From contig URVP01000017.1 of assembly GCA_900551345.1 (NCBI GenBank), forward strand, positions 1 to 17,506: a stretch of 17,506 bases of DNA, given 5' to 3'. The stretch is from an uncultured Eubacteriales bacterium. Its GTDB lineage: Bacteria; Bacillota; Clostridia; Monoglobales; UMGS1388. Position numbers and translations under genes: made by a program. The notes beneath the pieces are model-generated. The model made no database searches. It saw nothing but the letters and a program-made list of their open reading frames with translations, and was not told the origin of the DNA. This document shows, piece by piece, positions 1 through 7,161 of this stretch; the first letter of the stretch is position 1, and every line of letters begins with the position of its first letter.

Positions 1-465
1 TACTGTAGGTTTAACAAATTCATCGCCTACTGTATATTCTGTCTTCTGTCCACTTACTTCGATTGATTCAAGTGTAGGTTCTGTACCACCACTTAAAACA
101 ACAAGTGTACCTGTTGCTGCCGTAGTTGTGCCTTCACTACCTGCAAGAACGGTATATGAACCTGCACTTGCTGTAGTTGGAACTTTAAATGAAAAGCTTG
201 CTGTGCCCTCATTTGCAGCTTTCTGGTCTATGTAGAGAATATTTTCATCCTCAGGTGTTCCCAGATATACAAGCACGGTTGTCTGTTCTGTACCGGAAGC
301 ATTTTCAACATTAATAGTTGCGGTGCTGCCGGGAGCAACAGATGTTGTTGAGGTTCCTGCAATAGAAACATCAGCAGAAACTCCAAAAGATAAAAGAGAT
401 GTCATCAAAAAGACTATTGCAACAAATGCTGAAATCAGTCTATTTGATTTAGAATATAATCCCAT
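1..465 (-). CDS. Secreted surface protein with Ig-like domains, N-terminal part only
   Basis: The coding strand opens at an ATG (463-465) seven bases after a perfect AGGAGG (473-478) and stays open to the window edge: 155 codons with no stop, so the C-terminal part is missing. Residues 1-31 are a signal peptide (basic MGLYSKSNR start, hydrophobic core, end near VSA/D). Residues about 32-125 form a Ser/Thr/Gly-rich beta-type domain containing ILYIDQ, NEGTASFSF and AGSYTV. From about residue 129, LESIEVSGQKTEYTVGDEF looks like the first strands of a bacterial Ig-like domain of the group 3 type. It is exported and probably lies at the cell surface. Its first domain resembles that of the secreted protein encoded at 1006-2529, so the two are likely paralogues in their N-terminal halves. 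The rest could carry a catalytic, adhesion or anchoring module; no enzyme function can be inferred from what is visible. Confidence 0.8.
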   Translation of the reverse strand, partial: MGLYSKSNRLISAFVAIVFLMTSLLSFGVSADVSIAGTSTTSVAPGSTATINVENASGTEQTTVLVYLGTPEDENILYIDQKAANEGTASFSFKVPTTASAGSYTVLAGSEGTTTAATGTLVVLSGGTEPTLESIEVSGQKTEYTVGDEFVKPTV

Positions 466-505
466 TATCTTATCCTCCTTTTATATAAATTAATTTTTTC
501 GATGT

Positions 506-534
506 ATTATATATCACTGCGATATATTAATATT
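506..534 (-). promoter_or_regulatory. Possible promoter of the left-edge surface protein gene
   Basis: Read on the - strand, a perfect TATAAT (506-511) lies about 40 bases upstream of the start codon. The hexamer 17 bases further up (AATATT, 529-534) is a poor -35. A 7-bp dyad, ATATATC-ACTGC-GATATAT (509-527), overlaps the -10 and spacer and could be an operator, but in such AT-rich DNA it may be chance. Confidence 0.3.
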
Positions 535-946
535 ATGCGAAATAAATTTACAACAAAGAATATTTTTGCAATAACTCTATTATTGTCAGTTGCATATAAA
601 AACTAATTATAGCAAACGCATAAAAAACATTTGGCTAACCAAAGCATTTACAAAGCAGAATAAACAAATGCATAATAAAGCCATTGCTTTAAACTTTTTC
701 ATATACTGTATTGCTAATTTCACCGATTAATGATGCATTTTTATAATGACAAACATTATATTTTCATGCATTATAAACTCTTTACGAGTATGAATTCAAA
801 TCAATCAACTTATAATCTTATAAAACCAAAACTATAAACTATCGCCAATTCCATTAAGATTGTATACGAAATAAATAATCATTATTATAAATTGAAAGAC
901 ACAATTTTCTGTTGTAACATTATTTACCATTTATTCATATAGAGTC

Positions 947-984
947 CAATATGCACTGTGAACCGCAGTCCACAGTGCATATTG
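947..984 (-). terminator. Hairpin downstream of the dockerin-like protein gene
   Basis: A perfect 14-bp inverted repeat, CAATATGCACTGTG / CACAGTGCATATTG, encloses a 10-base loop and begins 22 bases after the stop codon at 1006-1008. There is no clear U tract after the stem in the - direction, so it may act as a 3' end-stabilising or processing hairpin rather than a classical intrinsic terminator. Confidence 0.55.
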
Positions 985-1005
985 ATTTGTAAACTAATCG
1001 GTTTA

Positions 1006-2529
1006 TTATTTTGAAATAATAGCAAACGGTTTACGTGTACCCAAGAAGATTTTCAACTGAAGAAGGTCAGAGTTAACAACTCTACCATCGCCTGTTACAT
1101 CAGAAGCAATAAGATTTATTGCTTCGAAAGTTTTTGCTCTACTAAGGTAAAGTTTCATCTGAAGAAGGTCGCTATTCTTAATAGACGCAGTAGGATCTTC
1201 TGTATCAACCGAACTTGCATCCACATTACCATATACGAATATAGTTGGTGCTTCATCAGTTATAACAACATTATTAAGTGTAGTACCTGAAATATTTGCA
1301 CTGTCTATGATACCAACATACAAATCTCTTTCTATGCTGTAGAAGAGTTCAGCATCGCCGACCATAATCTTCTTGCTTCCGCTTCCTTCAGCAAGAGTAG
1401 CAGTAACTACAGATTTACCTTCCTGATCGAAAGCTGTATCAACAGAACCGCTTACTACAACATCTTCTGCAGTGCTTCCGCCCTTAAGAGCTGATTTAAC
1501 TGCTGCAAGTTTGCCATCTGCATATGCTGCAACATATGATGACAGGCTGCCCCATTCTTCTTCAAGAGCTGCTACTGCTGCATCAATTGCATCAACAGCT
1601 GCCTGTATATCTGCATCTCCCTCTGTTACCTCTGCAGGATCGGGAAGAGCATCGATCTGAGCATATACATCTGCAAGAGCTGTTTCAACAGCCTGAGTCT
1701 TAATGTTGTTAAGAGTTTCAATAAAGTCAGCACCAAGAGTAGCTGTTATAGCTTCCTGCTTAGCTGCTACGAAACCTTCATACTCTGCAATTAAGGTGTC
1801 GATTGTTGCAACATCTGCAGCACTCCATGAGGACTGTCCCTTAATAGCCTGAACGCTTGCAATGTATTCTGCAACCGCTGCTGCTTCAACAGTAAAGCTT
1901 ACTGTGCTACTGTCAGCTTTTGCAGCTGTAAGGTCAACAGCTTTAATAACATATGCGCCGTCTTCATTGAATGTGTAGCTGCCGTTTGAAAGAGTTACAT
2001 TTTCAAATGCTCCGCCGTTCTTAGAAACAGCAATTGTGTAATTGTCGTTTACTTCGATATAAGCAGTAGGAGCTGTGTAATATGTAGCGCCTTCTTCTAC
2101 TCCTTCAGGCTTTTGCATTTTCTCAATGTCATCGCCGATAAACAAAGAAGCTGATGTTACTGCCTGACTGCTTCCGCCAACAAAAATCTTGTATTCTCCG
2201 GGAGCACTGAGCCATTTTTCATCAATACCAAATGTGATAGAGGTTGATCCCTCTGCACCGGTAACCTGATCAATGTAAATTACATTACTGTTAGGGTCTG
2301 TAAGCCAGTTGTCACCATCTTTTCTTACAACGATGGTAACCTGACCACTTGTTGTAGTACCTGTAACAGGCACAGTAACTGATGTCTGCGTTCCATCATA
2401 CGTAAAACTGCCTTCTTCAGGAACGGTAATACCGTATGCAGATGCAGAAACCATCAATCCGGCGACAACACTCGCTGTTGTTAAAACAGAGACGATGCGT
2501 TTGCCGATTTTGAGATTAATTTTGCTCAT
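1006..2529 (-). CDS. Secreted modular protein with C-terminal dockerin-like module
   Basis: A 507-residue protein. Start: ATG at 2527-2529, eight bases after AGGAGG (2538-2543). Residues 1-31 are a signal peptide (basic start, hydrophobic stretch, ending SASA). Residues about 35-133 are a beta-type domain (VIYIDQ, EGSTSITF, GEYKIFVGG) resembling the one in the neighbouring secreted protein. Residues about 150-215 look Ig-like (YTIAVSKNGG, YTFNEDGAYVIKA). Residues about 215-350 are Ala-rich and predicted helical, including AQIDALPDPAEVTEGDADIQ, a type of helical segment common in clostridial surface proteins. The C-terminus carries two dockerin-like repeats. The second (from D477) has a good calcium loop, DVTGDGRVVNSD, followed by LLQLKIFLG. 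The first (about 443-464) keeps NSDLLQMKLYL but lacks several acidic ligands. No catalytic domain is recognised. By analogy with dockerins it may dock to a cohesin on a scaffold or the cell surface; this is inference. Confidence 0.85.
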   Translation of the reverse strand: MSKINLKIGKRIVSVLTTASVVAGLMVSASAYGITVPEEGSFTYDGTQTSVTVPVTGTTTSGQVTIVVRKDGDNWLTDPNSNVIYIDQVTGAEGSTSITFGIDEKWLSAPGEYKIFVGGSSQAVTSASLFIGDDIEKMQKPEGVEEGATYYTAPTAYIEVNDNYTIAVSKNGGAFENVTLSNGSYTFNEDGAYVIKAVDLTAAKADSSTVSFTVEAAAVAEYIASVQAIKGQSSWSAADVATIDTLIAEYEGFVAAKQEAITATLGADFIETLNNIKTQAVETALADVYAQIDALPDPAEVTEGDADIQAAVDAIDAAVAALEEEWGSLSSYVAAYADGKLAAVKSALKGGSTAEDVVVSGSVDTAFDQEGKSVVTATLAEGSGSKKIMVGDAELFYSIERDLYVGIIDSANISGTTLNNVVITDEAPTIFVYGNVDASSVDTEDPTASIKNSDLLQMKLYLSRAKTFEAINLIASDVTGDGRVVNSDLLQLKIFLGTRKPFAIISK

Positions 2530-2600
2530 CTTTTTTTCCTCCTCTTATACATTGCTATGTATATAATATATTTTTTTGCAGTAATTATATAAAGTTAATT

Positions 2601-2613
2601 GTGCAGACTGCAC
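2601..2613. promoter_or_regulatory. Perfect palindrome in the start-proximal leader, possible operator
   Basis: GTGCAGACTGCAC is a perfect 13-bp dyad with a one-base centre. It falls about 10-20 bases downstream of the transcription start predicted from the promoter at 2628-2656. The one-base centre makes it unsuited to an RNA hairpin but suited to binding a dimeric repressor. No matching regulator is encoded in the window. Confidence 0.35.
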
Positions 2614-2627
2614 CCCAACTTACATAC

Positions 2628-2656
2628 AGTATAATACATTATTGCATAAATTGCAA
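2628..2656 (-). promoter_or_regulatory. Sigma-A-type promoter of the dockerin-like protein gene
   Basis: On the - strand, TTGCAA (2651-2656), a 17-base spacer and TATACT (2628-2633) match the housekeeping sigma factor consensus at 4 of 6 and 5 of 6 positions. The predicted start, near 2621, gives a leader of about 90 bases. The same two hexamers with the same spacing recur at 9517-9545. Confidence 0.7.
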
Positions 2657-2706
2657 TAGTTTTTTTTAAAATTTTTTTATATTTTTGTTACTCTTGTTTT
2701 ATATAT

Positions 2707-2722
2707 GGTAAAGTTTTTTACC
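2707..2722. other. Small hairpin between panT-like gene and dockerin-like gene
   Basis: GGTAAA and TTTACC form a 6-bp stem with a four-base loop, 28 bases past the stop codon at 2750. In the direction of the panT-like gene (-) no U tract follows, so it is a weak terminator candidate at best. Confidence 0.3.
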
Positions 2723-2749
2723 TTTTCTTAAGCAAAAGTAATCATAATG

Positions 2750-3358
2750 CTATTCTTTTATTATAGCCTTATGAACAGCTTTGGCAATTCCGGTTCCTAC
2801 AACAAATCCAACACACGCTTCTATTACACCGTTCAGACCTACAATCGCTGCTATAAGCGCGGGAACTGTGGTTCCTATACTTTGAATATAATCTGTTCTG
2901 CCAAACAGTATAATAAGAAAGCCTACAAAAAACACCGTATTTAAAACCGAAGCACTAAGTGCACCTGCCGCGAAAGAGATATTTTTTCCTCTCTTCATTG
3001 GGTAAATCGCTTTAAAAACCAAACCGGCTATCCATCCTGCGAGAATTCTTGCAGGAATACATATGATAAAAGTATACAGTGGGTTAATCGCCCAAAGAGC
3101 AGCTCCAAAAGCACTCATGCCGGATACCGCTTGTATAAAGCTGGTGATTCCGAAAACTCCTCCCAGAAACGCTCCTGCTCCCGGACCTATTATCATGGCC
3201 CCCACAGCTACCGGAATCATCATAAAAGTAATCTCCACACCGGCAGTTTTAAAATAACCAAGCGGTGTAAACGTCATAAGTACAATGATTGCCGTAAACA
3301 GCCCGTACAGTACCCACTTTTGAGTTTTTGTCAGACTCTTGCCTTTGTTTGTGTTCAT
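2750..3358 (-). CDS. panT: ECF transporter S component, probably pantothenate-specific
   Basis: A 202-residue, very hydrophobic protein with about six membrane segments (roughly 13-30, 45-63, 64-80, 92-115, 127-152, 165-192) and short loops, the size and layout of ECF transporter S components. S components bind the vitamin and pair with a shared EcfT/EcfA energising module encoded elsewhere. The start used here is the ATG at 3356-3358, eight bases after AGGAGG; an ATG nine codons upstream has no ribosome site. It follows coaX by 71 bases on the same strand, and CoaX phosphorylates pantothenate, so pantothenate is the likely substrate. The family call rests on the hydrophobic pattern and motifs such as GPGAGAFLGGVFG. 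Substrate specificity is inferred from context and could be another vitamin. Confidence 0.8.
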   Translation of the reverse strand: MNTNKGKSLTKTQKWVLYGLFTAIIVLMTFTPLGYFKTAGVEITFMMIPVAVGAMIIGPGAGAFLGGVFGITSFIQAVSGMSAFGAALWAINPLYTFIICIPARILAGWIAGLVFKAIYPMKRGKNISFAAGALSASVLNTVFFVGFLIILFGRTDYIQSIGTTVPALIAAIVGLNGVIEACVGFVVGTGIAKAVHKAIIKE

Positions 3359-3429
3359 ATAATTTTCCTCCTTGCTGCCGCTCATATAAAATGATGCAGT
3401 GCATTAAATTTATTAATATATGAAAAAAC

Positions 3430-4194
3430 TCATATATTTTTATGATAAATTATATCAAGCCCCTTAAGAAGAAGGCTATCATCAGAAATAAACTTATGTT
3501 TGCAGTTAGGGACTATATAAGAAGAAAGTCCTCCTGTTGCCACCAGTGTAGGCATAACGCCCAGCTCTGCACTTATTCTGTCCACCATACCGTCAACCAT
3601 TGATGCATTGCCGAAAATTGCTCCGGATCGCATACATTCCACTGTATTTCTGCCCAGAACATGAGGCGGAACCTCAAGACTTATGTAAGGCAGCTGTGCC
3701 GTACCTCCGGAAAGAGCATTCATAGATATTTCCATACCCGGAATTATAGAAAGCCCCATAAATGTATGGTCATCATCAACAACCATAATTTTAGTAGCTG
3801 TTCCCATATCCAAAATAAGAACGGGCGCTTTATACAAATTATCTGCCGCAACACTTGCACAAATAAGATCTGCCCCAACGCTTGCGGGATTGTCAGTTTT
3901 TATCTTAATTCCGGTTTTTATACCGGGCCCCACAATCAGAGAATCAATGCCAAAAGCCTTATGAACGGCTTTTTTTAATACAGGATTAAGCTGGGGAACA
4001 ACGGACGAAATAATGCACCCCTTTATTTCTTTATGTTCAACATGGTTAAGCTTAAGTATACTTTTAAGGTTTATTGCATATTCGTCTTCGGTTATTCCTG
4101 TTCTTGTAGCAATTCGGGAGACAACGGATAGCTTATGATTTACAAATCCTCCAATGACTATATTGGTATTACCCACATCAAAAGTCAAAATCAT
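3430..4194 (-). CDS. coaX: Type III pantothenate kinase
   Basis: Catalyses ATP-dependent phosphorylation of pantothenate to 4'-phosphopantothenate, the first step of coenzyme A synthesis, in the cytoplasm. The protein is 254 residues, the usual length for type III enzymes. Visible family motifs: DVGNTN at 6-11 (phosphate-binding loop of the ASKHA fold), SVGAD with the presumed catalytic Asp at 109, DMGTAT at 129-134, IPGMEISMNALSGGTAQLP around 151-169, and ATGG near 219-222. Start: the ATG at 4192-4194, which begins MILTFDVGNTN as expected for the family and follows an AGGAAG ribosome site. An upstream in-frame start at 4248 would add 18 residues not typical of CoaX and would put coding sequence over the promoter. 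The leader is very short (about 18 bases), which leaves no room for a riboswitch. The gene is probably cotranscribed with the panT-like gene. Confidence 0.95.
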   Translation of the reverse strand: MILTFDVGNTNIVIGGFVNHKLSVVSRIATRTGITEDEYAINLKSILKLNHVEHKEIKGCIISSVVPQLNPVLKKAVHKAFGIDSLIVGPGIKTGIKIKTDNPASVGADLICASVAADNLYKAPVLILDMGTATKIMVVDDDHTFMGLSIIPGMEISMNALSGGTAQLPYISLEVPPHVLGRNTVECMRSGAIFGNASMVDGMVDRISAELGVMPTLVATGGLSSYIVPNCKHKFISDDSLLLKGLDIIYHKNI

Positions 4195-4219
4195 AAACCC
4201 GTCACTTCCTTTCTTCGTT

Positions 4220-4248
4220 ATTTTAACTCTTTGTTTTAAAAAAATCAA
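4220..4248 (-). promoter_or_regulatory. Promoter of the coaX-panT operon
   Basis: On the - strand, TTGATT (4243-4248), a 17-base spacer and TAAAAT (4220-4225) give a sigma-A-type promoter. The predicted start is near 4213, about 18 bases before the coaX ATG. Confidence 0.6.
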
Positions 4249-4323
4249 TAGCTATTTTAAAAATATTATTTAAAACACAAAACACGGCTTTGATTAGCTG
4301 CTCATAATATATTATTTGTTTAC

Positions 4324-4357
4324 AAAAAAACTGCTCCGTTAAGCGAAGCAGTTTTTT
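4324..4357 (-). terminator. Rho-independent terminator of the DUF378 gene
   Basis: ACTGCT and AGCAGT pair, with extra A-T pairs from the flanking A and T runs and an inner CG pair, around a short loop. On the - strand the stem is followed by seven T. It starts directly after the stop codon at 4360-4362. The matching T run on the other strand means it could work both ways, but no + strand gene lies before it. Confidence 0.85.
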
Positions 4358-4359
4358 GT

Positions 4360-4566
4360 TTAGTTTCTTACCGCAGTATCGGATTTATCTCTGAACAGAA
4401 GAGTGATGCCCCAAAGTCCTGCAAGGCCTACCAGGGTAAACACTATTCTGCTGATAACCGACAGCTGACCGCCGAATATCGAGCCGACTATGTCAAAACC
4501 AAATATTCCTATTGAGCCCCAGTTGATAGCTCCGATAATAATAAGAATCAATGACACAATATCCAT
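4360..4566 (-). CDS. DUF378 family small membrane protein
   Basis: A 68-residue protein with two membrane segments (about 4-26 and 36-59) separated by a glycine-rich turn. The N-terminal pattern SLILIIIGAINWGSIGIFGF followed by DIVGSIFGG is characteristic of the DUF378 family, whose function is unknown. Start: ATG at 4564-4566, with an AGGAG about ten bases upstream. It has its own terminator and sits 129 bases from the gene before it, so it may be a single-gene unit; I could not identify a convincing promoter. Confidence 0.85.
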   Translation of the reverse strand: MDIVSLILIIIGAINWGSIGIFGFDIVGSIFGGQLSVISRIVFTLVGLAGLWGITLLFRDKSDTAVRN

Positions 4567-4695
4567 AATAAATAATCTCCTTACTTATCAGTATCCGTGC
4601 ATATCTATTATGTTCACTTGATTAGACTTATATACATTGTGTCATAACACTTAAATATAACAATATTTGAATTTTTTAAAAAATTTAATTTTTGA

Positions 4696-6042
4696 TTAAT
4701 TTTTCAAGCTATGCAACGGCGCTGGAATCCTACCGCCTCTTGAAATAAATTTACTGCTGGAATATTTGTTTACATTCATAACGGGAGCACTGCCCAACAA
4801 ACCGCCGAATTCAATCATATCTCCCTCTTTACCGGAAGGAATTATTCTAACAGCAGTGGTTTTTTGATTTATCATACCAATAGCCGCTTCGTCTGCAATA
4901 ATGGCAGAAATTGTTTCGGCAGGAGTATCTTCGGGGATTGCAATCATATCGAGTCCAACAGAACATACACAAGTCATTGCTTCAAGTTTTTCAAGAGAAA
5001 GGGCACCGCATTTTGCAGCTTCTATCATTCCGGCATCTTCAGAGACCGGTATAAATGCGCCGGACAATCCTCCTACATAAGACGAAGCCATAACTCCACC
5101 TTTTTTAACGGCATCATTCAGAAGAGCAAGTGCGGCAGTAGTGCCGTGAGTGCCGCATTTTTCAAGACCCATTTCTTCAAGTATATACGCCACACTGTCT
5201 CCTACCGCAGGTGTCGGAGCAAGAGACAAATCCACTATACCGAACGGAACGCCCAATCTAACCGATGCCTCCTGTGCCACAAGCTGTCCCATGCGAGTAA
5301 TTTTAAAAGCAGTCTTTTTGATTGTTTCAGCCACAACGCCAAAATCACCATCCGGAACTTTTTCAAGAGCTCTTTTGACAACTCCCGGACCTGAAACTCC
5401 AACATTTATTACACATTCAGGTTCTCCCACGCCGTGAAAAGCTCCTGCCATAAACGGGTTGTCTTCTACCGCATTTTCAAACACCACAAGTTTTGCACAT
5501 CCCATTGCCCCTTCTGAGCACTGTGCCGTCTTTTTAATAATGCTGCCCATCTGACGAACCGCATCCATATTTATTCCGGCACGGGTAGTTCCTATACATA
5601 CCGAAGAACAAACTTTTTCAGTATTTGAAAGAGCAGACGGTATTGATTCAATAAGCCTTTTATCTCCGACTGTATAACCTTTTTGAACAAGAGCCGAAAA
5701 ACCGCCTATAAAGTTAACACCCACCTCATTTGCAGCTTTGTCCATTGCCTGTGCGAACATTGTATAATCAGATGCATCAGACGCTTGTGCAACAAGGGCT
5801 ATAGGAGTTACTGAAATTCTTTTGTTTATAATCGGTATTCCGAACTCTGCCTCTATCTGCTCACCGGTTTTTACTAAATTTTCTGCACAGCGTGTTATCT
5901 TATCATATATCTTCCTGCACGCAGCTTCTCCGCTGGATTGAGCACAGTCAAGAAGAGAAATTCCCATGGTTATTGTTCTTATGTCCAGGTTTTGCTCTTC
6001 TATCATTTTTATGGTTTCTACTATTTCGCGTCTGTTAACCAA
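4696..6042 (-). CDS. UPF0210 (PFL/DUF711) family protein
   Basis: A 448-residue cytoplasmic protein of the UPF0210 family, which is widespread in Firmicutes and archaea and has no established reaction. The N-terminus (EIVETIKMIEEQNLDIRTIT, then MGISLLDC) and conserved stretches such as NKRISVTPIALVA, NFIGGFSALVQKG and APTPAVGDSVA identify it; length is normal. The start is a TTG (6040-6042). AGGAG lies about nine bases upstream, overlapping the TAG stop of the ACT gene, and the family consensus begins at this point, so TTG is well supported. The 12-base gap and the shared stop/ribosome site suggest translational coupling to the UPF0237 ACT protein. The two families are neighbours in many genomes and are thought to act together, perhaps with the ACT protein sensing a small molecule. 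Confidence 0.92.
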   Translation of the reverse strand: MVNRREIVETIKMIEEQNLDIRTITMGISLLDCAQSSGEAACRKIYDKITRCAENLVKTGEQIEAEFGIPIINKRISVTPIALVAQASDASDYTMFAQAMDKAANEVGVNFIGGFSALVQKGYTVGDKRLIESIPSALSNTEKVCSSVCIGTTRAGINMDAVRQMGSIIKKTAQCSEGAMGCAKLVVFENAVEDNPFMAGAFHGVGEPECVINVGVSGPGVVKRALEKVPDGDFGVVAETIKKTAFKITRMGQLVAQEASVRLGVPFGIVDLSLAPTPAVGDSVAYILEEMGLEKCGTHGTTAALALLNDAVKKGGVMASSYVGGLSGAFIPVSEDAGMIEAAKCGALSLEKLEAMTCVCSVGLDMIAIPEDTPAETISAIIADEAAIGMINQKTTAVRIIPSGKEGDMIEFGGLLGSAPVMNVNKYSSSKFISRGGRIPAPLHSLKN

Positions 6043-6054
6043 TGTATATCACTC

Positions 6055-6324
6055 CTATATTCTGTGCATTGCGTTAAAAATATTTTCATGTTGCAGATGT
6101 ATCTGAACTTCTTTCTTATCTCCGAACGCATGTAGCTGCTCCTTTATTGTATCAAAAGACATATCCGAAGTGCCCAGATCAACAAGCATAATCATAGTAA
6201 ACACATCCTGCATTATTGTCTGGGAAATATCCAGAATATTAACGCTGCATTCTGCAAGTATTCCGCTTACTCCGGCTATGATACCTACCTTATCCTGACC
6301 TATTACGGTAATGACAGCTCTCAT
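6055..6324 (-). CDS. UPF0237 family ACT-domain protein
   Basis: An 89-residue protein that is essentially one ACT domain (AVITVIGQDKVGIIAGVSGI, then LAECSVNILDISQTI). ACT domains usually bind amino acids or similar ligands at a dimer interface, here with the glycine-containing first loop at about residues 9-20. The start used is the ATG at 6322-6324, a few bases after AAGGTGAT; a GTG three codons upstream lies inside that ribosome site. It sits 15 bases after rlmB and 12 bases before the UPF0210 gene, all on one strand. The role is probably regulatory toward the UPF0210 protein; the ligand is unknown. Confidence 0.9.
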   Translation of the reverse strand: MRAVITVIGQDKVGIIAGVSGILAECSVNILDISQTIMQDVFTMIMLVDLGTSDMSFDTIKEQLHAFGDKKEVQIHLQHENIFNAMHRI

Positions 6325-6339
6325 ATATATCACCTTTCC

Positions 6340-7071
6340 TTAATCAGCAGTTCGCTGATTTAATATTTCATAAAGTAAAATTCCCGCTGCAACCGATGCA
6401 TTGAGCGATTGTATCTCTCCCATCATGGGAATCTTAACAAGTCCGTCACATTTTTCAAGAACGATCCGGCTTATGCCTTCTCCTTCATTTCCTATAACAA
6501 GGGCAATAGAACCTTTAAGATCCGTTTTATTGTAAACCGACGCGCCCTCAAAAGCTGTTCCGTACACCCATACACCGTTTTTCTTAAGATTGTCGATAGT
6601 TTGAGCAATGTTACTCACCCGTGCCACCGGCGTATATTCTATTGCTCCGGCAGATATTTTCGCAACGGTAGAATTAAGCCCCACACTCCTGCGCTTAGGA
6701 ATTACGACCCCATGAACTCCTGCTGCATTGGCAGTTCTGAGAATTGACCCCAAGTTATGCGGATCACTCAGTCCATCAAGAATCACTATAAACGGTGGTT
6801 CGTTTTTATTTTTTGCTTTTTCCAAAATATCCTCTACTGTTGCAAAATTATGTGCCGCCGCAAAACCGACTACACCTTGATGAGCTTTGGTTTCGGAAAT
6901 TGAATCAAGCCGACTTCTATCCACAAAATCGATTGGAATTCGTCTGTCTTTTGCCATATTTATTATACGCTGCAAAGTTTTATCACCGCTTGCAAAGCAT
7001 ATCCTGTCAAAGTCCCTACCGGATTTAATTGCTTCAACAACAGGGTTTCTGCCCTCTATAATATCGCCCAA
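6340..7071 (-). CDS. rlmB: TrmH/RlmB-type rRNA 2'-O-methyltransferase
   Basis: A SPOUT-class S-adenosylmethionine-dependent RNA methyltransferase, probably modifying the ribose of a guanosine in 23S rRNA (G2251 in E. coli numbering). Of 243 residues, the N-terminal 75 or so form the substrate-binding domain, beginning IIEGRNPVVEAI. The C-terminal domain has the three SPOUT motifs: NLGSILRTA at 106-114, IGNEGEGIS at 193-201 and IPMMGEIQSLNASVAAG at 214-230, which together form the knotted cofactor site. The start is a TTG (7069-7071), the only candidate in frame, seven bases after GGGAGG in a G-rich ribosome site that includes a run of seven G. It heads the rlmB/UPF0237/UPF0210 operon. The exact rRNA target is inferred from the family; related TrmH-like enzymes modify other sites. 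Confidence 0.88.
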   Translation of the reverse strand: MGDIIEGRNPVVEAIKSGRDFDRICFASGDKTLQRIINMAKDRRIPIDFVDRSRLDSISETKAHQGVVGFAAAHNFATVEDILEKAKNKNEPPFIVILDGLSDPHNLGSILRTANAAGVHGVVIPKRRSVGLNSTVAKISAGAIEYTPVARVSNIAQTIDNLKKNGVWVYGTAFEGASVYNKTDLKGSIALVIGNEGEGISRIVLEKCDGLVKIPMMGEIQSLNASVAAGILLYEILNQRTAD

Positions 7072-7107
7072 TTCAAAACCTCCCCCCCAAATTTTATTTA
7101 TATAGGC

Positions 7108-7133
7108 AAATACACTGCCGCAGCAGTGTATTT
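7108..7133 (-). terminator. Hairpin between lysC and rlmB
   Basis: A perfect 11-bp inverted repeat, AAATACACTGC / GCAGTGTATTT, encloses a four-base loop, 28 bases past the lysC stop. On the - strand the stem ends in TATTT and is not followed by a long T run, so termination is probably partial. Confidence 0.6.
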
Positions 7134-7161
7134 AATTAAAGTCACATAATTACATATATTA

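Larger units (their letters stand above)
466..1005. other. 540-bp AT-rich intergenic region between two secreted-protein genes
   Basis: No open frame with a ribosome site was found on either strand. The left end holds the ribosome site and weak promoter of the left-edge gene; the right end holds the hairpin at 947-984 that follows the dockerin-like gene. The middle (about 600-940) is AT-rich with several loose occurrences of ATGCAT-like words and one small hairpin (630-643). Nothing there could be assigned. Confidence 0.6.

Noticed and set aside
630..643. Small hairpin TTTGG-CTAA-CCAAA
   Set aside because: The 5-bp stem has no T run and no gene ends nearby.
466..1005. Repeat array or CRISPR in the longest intergenic region
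   Set aside because: The ATGCAT-like words are not regularly spaced and the flanks do not match, so they are ordinary AT-rich sequence.
4195..4248. Longer CoaX start at 4248
   Set aside because: The extra 18 residues precede the conserved MILTFDVGNTN start and overlap a good promoter.
4670..4685. Perfect palindrome AATTTTTTAAAAAATT after the UPF0210 gene
   Set aside because: It consists only of A and T in very AT-rich DNA, so chance is likely; the loop-less stem is not a convincing terminator.
4864..5394. A 176-codon open frame on the + strand
   Set aside because: It lies wholly antisense to the well-supported UPF0210 gene, has no ribosome site, and its Cys/Arg/Ser-rich composition is typical of a shadow frame.
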